From Protonemura montana (Eukaryota > Arthropoda > Insecta > Plecoptera > Nemouridae): DNA of 64,000 bases. The notes under the pieces are model-generated. The model had not been told where the DNA came from, searched no databases, and saw only the letters and a program-made list of their open reading frames with translations. The DNA is taken from NCBI GenBank assembly GCA_947568835.1, contig OX387610.1, forward strand, positions 2,432,501-2,496,500, in the 5' to 3' direction. The position numbers were made by a program, and so were the translations under genes. Of this stretch, positions 54,701 to 64,000 are shown piece by piece (within the stretch, counting starts at the first letter, position 1; every line of letters begins with the position of its first letter).

Positions 54701-57011
54701 AATTTACCAAAGTTTATAATAGATTTCTTTAAGGAAAGAAATGGGTTTTATTTCGTTTTAAAATGTTTGAAATGGGTTTACAAACGCTTGGTAGAGTTTC
54801 CCACGAGGTTTTTCAAGTTGTATTCTGACTTAATAGAGGTTTTTCCAGGATCAGAGAGGTTAAGTGAGATGTTTAAAAGGTAGCTTCAAAAGAGACTCGA
54901 GTACTGGTTTTTGGGAAAGAATAAATTTTTTGTTCAGTTTTTTACTGGGCTTACGAACGTTTGCACAGTTGGGACAGAATAGAGTAGGGTTAACATATTA
55001 TAGTCAAACGGTATTATAGGGTTTTTATTTGGTTACTTGGGGTTTCTACGAGGTTTAGGTTGAGAAGTGGGTTTACTAGAGTTTACTATTGGCTAGTAAG
55101 AAGGAAGGGGGGGGGGGTTGTAATTGGGGCTATATAGGTGCCATTTATGGGTTAAAATTGTTTTTCTAGTAACACAAGTGTTTGTCAAACTATTTATTGG
55201 CAACCATAGCAACAAGAGAATTGCCATGCAGGGATTGGTAACACGTATTGCCGATCTAATTAGGATCTTTAAGGAACAAAATATTAAAAAACATCCTTGA
55301 GCTCGATGAAATATTGACAAATGGCGATTTTTTTTTAACTGTCGACAGACAGAATTAAAAAAGTGACAGAAAATTAGTTTATTTTGTCTTCGAGCGCACG
55401 GCTTGTGCTGAAGTTTGCGCGAAGTTGTAATAAACTCTCCGAAGCACGCCATTAGCTGGACAAATCGCAAAACTAATTCGATTGCCATTCATTTGATAAG
55501 GTAACGATAAATCTTGTTGGCTGGCTATTACCAACAAAAGACTGTCGGTAGCAGCGCATAATTGAAACGGCCGCTCAGATCGGCGTGCCGAGCCCTCGTC
55601 CATTAACTCTGCGAAAATACAAATCAATCAGCATCAGCCTGGCTTTGACTGCCGATCGCACACTTTTCCAGGCGGCAAACCGTTTTCCCAAATGGGCGTG
55701 GTCTTTGGACGTGTTCAAAATAACATACTTACTGTATTTTCAAAACACGAAGCCGAGCGGAGTCGGCCGATGTGTGGGGGGAAAAACCGGAGTTTTACTA
55801 ATTTCTTTCATTCCATCACTTTTATATTCAAATTGCTAGCGAGCACGAAGGGTGATTAATTATTAAATAATATTGTTTCTTTCAAAAGACGTGCAAAGAA
55901 TGGTGGTAATTAATCACAATTCAGCGACCCTGGTCTGTTCGTAGTGCTTTTATTCGCGAGTTTTTTTCGACTCTGACAAAGGAGATCGTTAGTCGTGTTG
56001 GCCGTGGCTGAGATTTCGACTGATCGGTTAGTTAACGGACCGTTAAAGTCGGATGTTTGGTTTAAACATCGGTTATGTGATCATTTTAAGTGATAGCTGG
56101 CTGAAATTTTCATGATTCTGAGAGAAAATCGGTTAAAATCATCGCTCTTTGAGTCCTTATGACTCAACTTAAAAAGATACTCTTGAAAATTGCGGCGTTC
56201 ATAGTGTTTTTCGTCGGGATTAGCACGAATTTAAAAGGGTCTTTGTATAGCAAAAAGCACAAAGAGCCTTTTTCAATGAAAATAAGTAAATAAAATAAAA
56301 AAGAAAAGAAGCTCTTCTAAAACGCAACTGAAATTAGGTTCGCGATGCCCTAAACAAAAGATGTCAACATTTGTAAATTAAATTTGCTAAAACAATTGTT
56401 TTTTCCACGTTGGCAGCATAAACCTATTGCTACTGATTAACACACATAAAAGCACACGCAAGGCGGTCGTGAAATCGATGACAGCGACGCGTCGGTCAAT
56501 TCGGCCCCTTGGAGTCAATCGTTCTGTGAGTGCCATTGGAGACATTTGCATTCGAAATTTATTCAAATTCGAAATGACGGTCAGCGCGCTCTGGCGGATT
56601 TTCGGAGCAAATGACGCCAGTGAATAGGAGACCGCAGATGGAAAAGACGACGGCGTTTTTTACTTTGCTGAGATTTATTTACATTTTTATTGCCACGGGT
56701 CAGTTGCCCTCGATTGGCTAGGACAATGATACGGTGAAAGCATTGGGCTGGCTAAAAGAGGTCAGGTGGGATGGACACAGCTTTGCCAGCTTTTATACAA
56801 CTAGGAGAAAAGTGAAGTTAGAGTGTCAGGATTCTAGATAAAGAGTTTTAAGGATTTGAGCCATCGCTCCAAAAAGTTTGAATATCGCTTAACCATCAAA
56901 GAGCGGTTAGAAAAAAATTCGGTTCTTAAAATACCATCACGTTTCATGGTAACAAAAGATCAGATATTTCTACTTTTTATCCGTAGCTCAAGTTTATTTC
57001 TAAATAAACAT
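54701..57011. other. Longest repeat-poor stretch of the window
   Basis: A run of 11 G lies at 55107-55117. Overlapping short frames at 55.1-55.8 kb (131, 82 and 84 codons) and 56427-56627 show no recognisable domain. I see no repeat family, RNA gene or convincing exon. Confidence 0.4.
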
Positions 57012-57986
57012 GTTTGGCATGTTGGAAACACCGGTCCTCGTGAGATCATAGAAGTTAAGCAACACTGCGCTGGGTCAGGTATTGGATGGGTGACCATCAT
57101 ACACATGACCAGTTCTGTTTAGGAGAGAGGTTGGAGGGATGAAAGTTAAGCAACACTGCGCTGAGTCAGGTATTGGATGTGCGACCATCATACACATGAC
57201 CAGTTCTGTACGGGAGAGAGGTTGGAGGGATGAAAGTTAAGCAACACTGCGCTGGGTCAGGTATTGGATGGGTGACCATCATACACATGACCAGTTCTGT
57301 TCGGGAGAGAGGTTGGAGTGATGAAAGTTAATCAACACTGCGCTGAGTCAGGTATTGGATGGGTGACCATTATACACATGACCAGTTCTGTTCGGGAGAG
57401 AGGTTGGAGGTATGAAAGTTAAGCAACACTGCGCTGGGTCAGGTATTGGATAGGTGACCATCATACACATGGCCAGTTCTGTTCGGGAGAGAGGTTGGAG
57501 GGATGAAAGTTAAGCAGCACTGCGCTGGATCAGGTATTGGATGGATGACTATCATACACATGACCAGTTATGTTCGGGAGAGAGGTTGAAGGGATGAAAG
57601 TTAAGCAACACTGCGCTGGGTCAGGTATTGGATGGGTGACCATCATACACATGACTAGTTCTGTTCGGGAGAGAGGTTGGAGGGATGAAAGTAGGTACAG
57701 CAACTTCACTCGCCTTGCTTATCAACCTCTCGACAGCATAGATTTGTGGAGGAATCCTGTTGTTCGAGTTGTATCGTCCTTCGGAAGGCACGTTAAGCCG
57801 GTGGTCCCCTTGGTCTTCGACAGGAGTAGGCTACGTCCCGGCACCGGATTTCCCCTCCTCCCTTCTTAACTTGGTTAGGTTCATCATCATCCTCATACTC
57901 ATCATCCACTCATTCACCGACGCCATTAGACCAGTGCCACGTGACCAGATATCAAAACAGTGCGTCGTTAAACACAACAAATAAAT
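57012..57986 (+). mobile_element. 5S-SINE, 7 units, head, body and tail present
   Basis: The head GCATGTTGGAAACACCGGTC, CTCGTGAGATCATAGAAGTT is followed by cores near 57054, 57145, 57236, 57327, 57418, 57509 and 57600. The body starts at 57691 (GTAGGTACAGC), and the tail is GTGCGTCGTTAAACACAAC plus AAATAAATATAAAT. Confidence 0.88.
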
Positions 57987-58520
57987 ATAAATGAGAACTT
58001 ATAAGGCCAAAAAATTGTCTAAACTATTTGCACGTAAGCCTGACCCGAAAACAGCGACTAAAGGAGTCATTCGCCCTTCTTCCTTCTCACCCATCCACCC
58101 CCGTTACAACCCCTCGTCGTCCTCTTATTTGCTGTCGCCCTCGGGGGTTGATTTCGCTGCGGCGTCGACTTTCTTTGCTTTTCAATTATTCATTTACGAT
58201 GTTTGTTTGCTCGTCTGGGCGACTTGAATTATCCGGTTTATCTGCCGCACTAGTCCCGAGTCCCGCCGCGTCGAGCGCTCCACACGGCAAACGGCAAACA
58301 AGAGAAAGGACGCTTTGGCGACAGCAGCGCGACTGCGGTGGGATTGTTTACTTTCACCCACGGCCAGGTGGACTGGCGTCAGGCGGCCATGTTGGTTTTT
58401 GCTATCCTGTGGTACAAAATGTCAAATTTTTTTTTTGGTAACTTACCGAAAATATATCAGGACATTGAATAAAATTTTCAAAGAAAATCACTTTTTGATT
58501 ACAAAATGTTTTACGCAAGA
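57987..58520. other. Unique spacer
   Basis: CpG-rich around 58.08-58.40 kb, with overlapping frames of 78-137 codons that show no recognisable domain. GGCGGCCATGTTGG lies at 58382. No supported gene. Confidence 0.35.
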
Positions 58521-58528
58521 TTAAACAA

Positions 58529-59158
58529 CAGCGTTAATGTTACACTTTCTGCTGAGCAAACGAGGCTGGCAACACGTGGTAACGGTAGGTGCCACCCGAT
58601 GGCGCTTGCTGCTGAGCAAACGAGGCCGGCAACACGTGGTAACGGTAGGTACCACCCGATGGCGCTTGCTGCTGAGCAAACGAGGCCGGCAACACGTGGT
58701 AACGGTAGGTGCCACCCGATGGCGCTTGCTGCTGAGCAAACGAGGCCGGCAACACGTGGTAACGGTAGGTGCCACCCGATGGCGCTTGCTGCCGTCCTTT
58801 ATAACAAACCTCTACAATTAAATAATAACGACTCAAAATATCGCGATACATGTTTATCAATCGTTGAGGTTAGCATTAATAAAGATTAATTGAGTGTAAA
58901 CCAGACTCAAATGCGAGTAATCTGCGAGAAATAACGAAATAAAATTTCTTAACACTCTAAACGACGGTGGCTCCACCTGGCGGCATCCTACATTTTTGTT
59001 GCGGTAATGCAGTCATTTGGCGGCCATTTTTCAGCGAAGATAGTTCTGTGAATTGTGAATTCAATTTCTGAATTCAAGCAAATATGCAATAAAAAAAAAT
59101 GTAATTAGGGTGGATATGAAACATTTGAATCTAGTTTAACTTCAGCGCTGCGACTCTT
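58529..59158 (+). mobile_element. T60 element, copy 3, complete, 4 internal units
   Basis: The left end CAGCGTTAATGTTACACTTT and the right end AGTTTAACTTCAGCGCTGCG, ACTCTT (59133-59158) are inverted repeats. Four 60 bp units (58549-58790) precede the conserved segment, which ends TCATTTGGCGGCCATTTTTC, AGCGAAG at 59040. About 90 extra bases (ATAGTTCTGTGAATTG … TTTGAATCT) lie between this segment and the right TIR; they are absent from copy 2. Confidence 0.82.
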
Positions 59159-59591
59159 ACTCACTGCAAATTCAGTGGTTTTTCTCGGAAGTATTTTTGA
59201 CGATTTAAACCTTTTTTTCAACCAATGAAACTTTCTTGATTGAAAACTGAAAACACTTGAACAATGATGAAAGAAAAAAGGTCAAAGTACGAAAGTCAAG
59301 CAACTTCTCTTTGCCATGCTACACTTACGCAGTGAGAGCGACCTGCTAAAGATTTTGAAACCAGCGAAATTCCACTGCCCCCTGGATGTCATAATTCTCA
59401 GGGCACCTCAAGAAGTCTACTTTGACCACGAAGGTAATTAAAGGGATGCACAAATGGCCGACCCCCCCCCCCCCCTCCATAAACCGCACATCCTCATATA
59501 TCCTTGTCATCCTTCCCACCCCCCTCTAACGGGTCCAGTGGCATTCAAATCTCTCGGTGAGTTACCGATCTTGCCACCAGTGGCGTAATCA
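59159..59591. other. Unique spacer
   Basis: A run of 14 C lies at 59462-59475. No supported gene. Confidence 0.4.
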
Positions 59592-60450
59592 CATGCTGCG
59601 TACACCCGCGTGCATCGATCACTACATCAATGGGTGGACTGCGTAGACCCGCGTGCATTGACCACTACATGACTGGGTGGACTGCGTACACCCGCGTGCA
59701 TTGACCACTACATCACTGGGTGGACTGCGTACACCCGCGTGCATTGACCACTACATCACTGAGTGGACTGCGTACACCCGCGTGCATTGACCACTACATC
59801 ACTGGGTGGACTGCGTACACCCGCGTGCATTGACCATTACATTACTGGGTGGACTGCGTACACCCGCGTGCATTGACCACTACATCACTGGGTGGACTGC
59901 GTACACCCGCGTGCATTGACGACTACATCACTGGGTGGACTGCGTACACCCGCGTGCATTGACCACTACATCACTGGGTGGACTGCGTACACCCGCGTGC
60001 ATTGACCACTACATCACTGGGTGGACTGCGTACACCCGCGTGCATTGACGACTACATCACTGGGTGGACTGCGTACACCCGCGTGCATTGACCACTACAT
60101 CACTGGGTGGACTGCGTACACCCGCGTGCATTGACCACTACATCACTGGGTGGACTGCGTACACCCGCGTGCATCGACCACTACATCACTGGGTGGACTG
60201 CATATACCCGCGTGCATTGACCACTACATCAATGGGTGGACTGCGTACACCCGCGTGCATTGACCACTACATCACTGGGTGGACTGCGTACACCCGCGTG
60301 CATTGACCACTACATCACTGGGTGGACTGCGTACACCCGCGTGCATTGACCACTACATCACTGGGTGGACTGCGTACACCCGCGTGCATTGACCACTACA
60401 TCACTGGGTGGACTGCGTACACCCGCGTGCATTGACCACTACATCACTGG
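59592..60450. repeat. 43 bp minisatellite, about 20 copies
   Basis: The unit is GGGTGGACTGCGTACACCCG, CGTGCATTGACCACTACATC, ACT. Period 43 (GTGCA at 59653 and 59696). Variants (GACGACTACATC, ATCGACC, CATATACC) mark blocks. GGGTG and CACCC bracket GACTGCGTA, so every unit can form a 5 bp hairpin. Confidence 0.95.
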
Positions 60451-61808
60451 TAGTTTATATAAACGATTCTTTCAATATTTAGCCAGAACTGTTGTTGTCA
60501 AAAGTTACCGCGACCCTTTGTGATTTGCCAAAGTGAAAGGTAATTAATTTTCATTAATTTTACCAATTCCCAAATATGTGAATTATTTGGCCGGAGAGAC
60601 TGACTTAAATCCACGACGCCGACCGCTTTGAATATTCTGACCGCACTCCACTCCTTGAAGATTCCCGAGCGGTCGCCTGTCTACTTCTTGCCCAACCGCC
60701 CCCGCTTTGAGAAGGTTATGTAGGAGGCGATCGCTCATCTCTGGGCAGTCGGCGTCGCCTCGGGCGGTTTCTTGCGGCTTGGTTGCAATCCCTACCGGCT
60801 CGTTCATTAGGCAGACGTGTCCAGGGGAGGCATGGAAGCTGCGTGAACATGGCCCGAATCGGAATGCCCCGGTACGGGCTAATTGCTGAATACTGGATAT
60901 CATCTTCGTCAGACGATGATTTCCAAGAAATCTTGTCAAAATACTTTAAAAGTGATTGTTGCTATGTTACAAACTCGCTGACGGCAAACACATCATATGC
61001 TTTTAGAAACAGAAATATATTAAAAATATAAATTATAGTTTTAATATCAATAAATATTATTCAAATACGTTGCCCATTTCAAGCACTGGCAATTTGAAAT
61101 CAGATAAAGAAATGCGCAAAAAAACAAAATGTCGGGCACGCGTGAGATTGGAAAGAATGTGCTCTGTTGAAATTGGAAGCCAAATGAGACCGAGCTCGAT
61201 ATAAAAGTCCATGTTTGTTTGGAATGTGTGATGTTTACATAGGGTCGCAAAAAGCTTCGGCTTTGGTTTACAAATGAAAAAAAAAGCCGTCACCAGCCGC
61301 TGCGTCGGTTTGCATTCGATTTGATTTTACAAAACTAATATCCGCGTGCATGAGCCGCTGGATGCATATTTACCCCATTGTGCAACACACGTGCGCGCTC
61401 CAATCAAAAATTTCCGGGAATCAAATGACAATTAAACTCAGTTTCTGGTTCAAAGTATGACATTGTTCGCGGTTGATTCCATAGAAACAAAATCGCGACG
61501 CTACTCGACGCTTCGATCGCGCGACGTCAACCACGTGGGGCGACGTCGATGCATGCTCGGTGCTGTGACTGCCGCAAAACCAAAACAAAGCGGGGAAAAA
61601 CCGCGGAAAACCGCATCGGAAAATTATTTACCAAACGCTTTTCAAACGCCAGATACACGACCGATAAATAAAACTCGTCGGCGTTTTCCTGTCATTGCCA
61701 GTTATCCTGACATCAGCAGTTGTCCCGATGCAAGTGGTTTTCTATAATATCTTTTACAGTATTTCGTTTATGCCATTTTCCTGAAGGGCAATATTACAAA
61801 TTTTTTTT
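60451..61808. other. Spacer with a GC-rich open island
   Basis: 60590-60895 is GC-rich, repeat-free and open on both strands (118 codons minus, 60 plus), with no recognisable domain. 61.44-61.74 kb is CpG-rich with a 96-codon frame, also unrecognised. Either could be an exon, but no splice or homology evidence is decisive. Confidence 0.3.
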
Positions 61809-61997
61809 AGAAAAACTATTTGAAATGGGTTTTGAATGCTGAGTAAAGGACACCGTTTTTTAGTTGGTACTGTTGTCACTGTAGTTGGAAATTTAGTTGT
61901 CGTTTACTTAGCATTCAAAACCCATTTCAAATAGTTTTTCAAAAAACTAGTGCTAAAGGTAAATCAAGTAGACATGAGTCTAAAAACCATCATTAAA
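61809..61997. repeat. Unclassified dispersed repeat, copy 2, hairpin form
   Basis: Arms 61810-61852 and 61898-61940 (43 bases, two mismatches: GAAAAACTATTTGAAATGGG, TTTTGAATGC) flank a 45-base spacer. The flank beyond the right arm (ACTAGTGCTAAAGGTAAATC, AAGTAGACATGAGTC) is shared with 32.27-32.33 kb in the opposite orientation. Confidence 0.7.
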
Positions 61998-63514
61998 ATA
62001 TTTTTTTTTCTGGCTTAGCTAAAAAGAAAAGCCACTAGCTTTTCTAATTTTCTTTGTGCTTGTTACGTCTCGTCTTTGCCAGCTACCACAAGGTGTAGAC
62101 CGAGGCATCGTTCAATTCTTCTGCTTGCTTATTCTCAGCGTGTCTTCGCCAAATGAAAGCAACACAGCGTAATGTTGGACCAGCGAGCGAGCGAATTCAA
62201 ATGTTGAGTTAAAATTCCCCTCGCGTGCTCGAGTATCAGGTATTAATCCCACGCGGTATTCGATAGAAGTCTGTCTCTAGTTAAAATGGCTGAAAACTCT
62301 GAACTCTTTGCTAAAAATCAAGATCAACTTGGTGGAAACGCGTTTAAGTCTCAATATTTTTTTATATGACAAAGACATTTTTGCTAACGTCAGGGAAGTC
62401 AATTTATTCAAAACACGTTAAAAATGTAGTTTTTAGCACAAAGTTAACAATCTAAATCCTTTGATATTGAAAAAAATTGTGGTTTTGTATAGGATTAGCT
62501 TCTTTGAGCCCAAAGAGCGGTTGAAAATTCAAAACTCTATTGATGTTGATACAAATTTAAATGGAGATTACAAAGCAAAAATATTGACGTTTACATAATT
62601 AAAATTCTTTTTTGTGACAGAACAGCGCCTTATGAATTAATACCACATCTATATATAGATATCAAGATATCAGAAAATCAGTACAATCAAAGTCAGTTGG
62701 TCAAATCGGACATAAATCGCAAGGGCGACGGAAGACTCGGCCATTTTAACAATTGTTTTAAAATATACATATATTGTTGGAACAGAAAAAAAGGAAAAAA
62801 AATTCACGTTTTAAAATTCACAAAATTAGGAGTGCGTTGGTTATAAGTAGTTTGGTAAGTAGACAATTTTGAGTAAGTTAGGTAAGAATTGTTAGTAAAA
62901 ACGCATGAAAGTGCGTACTGCACGCTAGGCTAAAGACCGTGGGTTCGATTCCGTTTCACAACGAGACTTTGTTTTGCTAAAAACCAACTAGAAAGAGTCG
63001 CATCACACAATGACGCAACAATTAACTGAACCCCCCCGCCCCTCCTGCCTCTAGGATGCTTCTAATTTGCTCCTACAGAAACTACGTTGAACGCGCAAGG
63101 GCTAATTTGACTTCTCCTGAAGAGTATCCTTGCCCAATCCTTGGCTCACGAGTCTGCATGCTTAATAACTCCGAATTAATTAGACCCCTATCCTTGGCGG
63201 TGGTTGGGGGTGAAAGTTTGGGCAGCTTTCATTTCGCAGTATGAAAGTGAAATGAACGCCAGGTTTGGGTCTTTTTGGACGGCGAGGTTGAAAGTCTGGG
63301 AATAAATCGTGTTTTTTCGACATGGCAGTCTAGCTGGGGCTAGGAACTGAAGACTCTCCTAGTGTTTCAGATCACTAACTAGAAAACAATCAACATTTCC
63401 CAGGGTCATTTTCAAGTGGCTGTCTTGACAAAAACTTGCAATTATGCCCATAATTTGGCAATACACACTTTGATTTAGATAAGTTTTAGATGACCTTGAA
63501 CAACTAGATCAACT
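61998..63514. other. AT-rich unique spacer
   Basis: CGTGGGTTCGATTCCG near 62938 resembles a B box without a cloverleaf. No supported gene or repeat family. Confidence 0.4.
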
Positions 63515-64000
63515 AGATGGATGACCATCAAACACATGACCAGTTCTGTTCGGGAGAGAGGTTGGAGGGATGCAAGTTAAGCAACACTGCGCTGGGTCAG
63601 GTATTGGATGGGTGACCATCATACACACAACCAGTTCTGTTCGGGAGAGAGGTTGGAGGGATGAAAGTTCAGCAACACTGCACTGGGTCAGATATTGGAT
63701 GGGTGACCATCATACACATGACCAATACTGTTCGGGAGAGAGGTTGGAGGGATGAAAGTTAAGCAACACTGCGCTGGGTCAGCTATTGGATGGATGACCA
63801 TCATACACATGACCAGTTCTGTTGGGGAGAGAGGTTGGAGGGATGAAAGTTAAGCAACACTGCGCTGGGTCAGCTATTGGATGGATGACCATTATACACA
63901 TGACCAGTTCTGTTCGGGAGAGAGGTCGGGGGGATGAAAGTTAAGCAACACTGCGCTGGGTCAGGTATTGGATGGTTGACCATCATACACATGACCAGTT
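63515..64000 (+). mobile_element. 5S-SINE, 5 or more units, cut by the right window edge
   Basis: Starts in box C (GGATGACCATCAAACACATG). Cores start near 63577, 63668, 63759, 63850 and 63941, and the sequence ends in a linker. Neighbouring units share GGGTCAGCTATTGGATGG, another sign of local duplication. The head is missing. Confidence 0.85.

Overview
The window looks like nuclear DNA of an animal, probably a marine invertebrate. It has RNA polymerase III derived SINEs, a 5'-truncated non-LTR retrotransposon, non-autonomous terminal-inverted-repeat elements, many minisatellites and AT-rich spacer. There is no bacterial-style gene packing and no operon. I cannot name the species. I found no host protein-coding gene or rRNA gene that I can support. 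Apart from the LINE relic, the longest open frames lie inside tandem arrays whose unit leaves several frames open.

Five dispersed families explain most of the recognisable sequence. (1) A 5S rRNA-derived SINE ('5S-SINE'). Its head resembles the 5' three quarters of 5S rRNA, followed by a 47 bp linker, a body of about 285 bp and a tail ending in a CGTTAAACA motif plus an A/T-rich simple repeat. The 5S core plus linker (91 bp) is tandemly multiplied from 1 to about 13 times per copy. There are about 14 substantial copies plus fragments, on both strands. (2) A tRNA-derived SINE ('tRNA-SINE') with a 72 nt cloverleaf-like core, seen at six loci. Two loci have clear 13-15 bp target-site duplications and three are head-to-head palindromes. 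(3) A TIR element ('T60') of about 0.5-0.9 kb with an internal 60 bp minisatellite, in three large copies and three fragments. (4) A TIR element ('T41') in which one terminus has grown into a 41 bp minisatellite. There are five copies with about 11, 18, 22, 34 and 96 units, and the longest has higher-order structure. (5) A small unclassified repeat shared by 32.3 kb and 61.9 kb, a hairpin at the latter, with a decayed hammerhead-like motif beside the former.

Layout: 1-8.1 kb holds five 5S-SINEs, a tRNA-SINE and a 68 bp minisatellite. 8.6-9.5 kb is T60 copy 1. 10.3-11.6 kb is a 10 bp array and a 5S-SINE. 12.3-14.5 kb holds two T41 copies in opposite orientation. 15.1-17.8 kb has 95 bp and 87 bp minisatellites around a 5S-SINE. 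19.0-21.9 kb is the largest 5S-SINE, a hexamer satellite, a 73 bp repeat and a second 68 bp locus. 23.8-25.0 kb is a 34 bp array. 26.0-27.2 kb is T41. 28.0-28.8 kb is a 92 bp array. 29-34 kb has mixed fragments. 34.5-38.3 kb holds T41, T60 and a tRNA-SINE nested in a T60 relic. 39-47 kb holds SINEs and a 26 bp array. 47.2-51.3 kb is the giant T41 array. 51.4-52.6 kb is the LINE 3' end. 52.9-58 kb holds SINEs. 58.5-60.5 kb is T60 and a 43 bp array. The window ends inside another 5S-SINE.

Minisatellites of unit 10, 26, 34, 41, 43, 60, 68, 73, 87, 92 and 95 bp plus a hexamer occupy roughly a quarter of the window by my estimate. The common theme is mobile elements that carry or generate tandem arrays, including arrays of polymerase III promoter-like modules.
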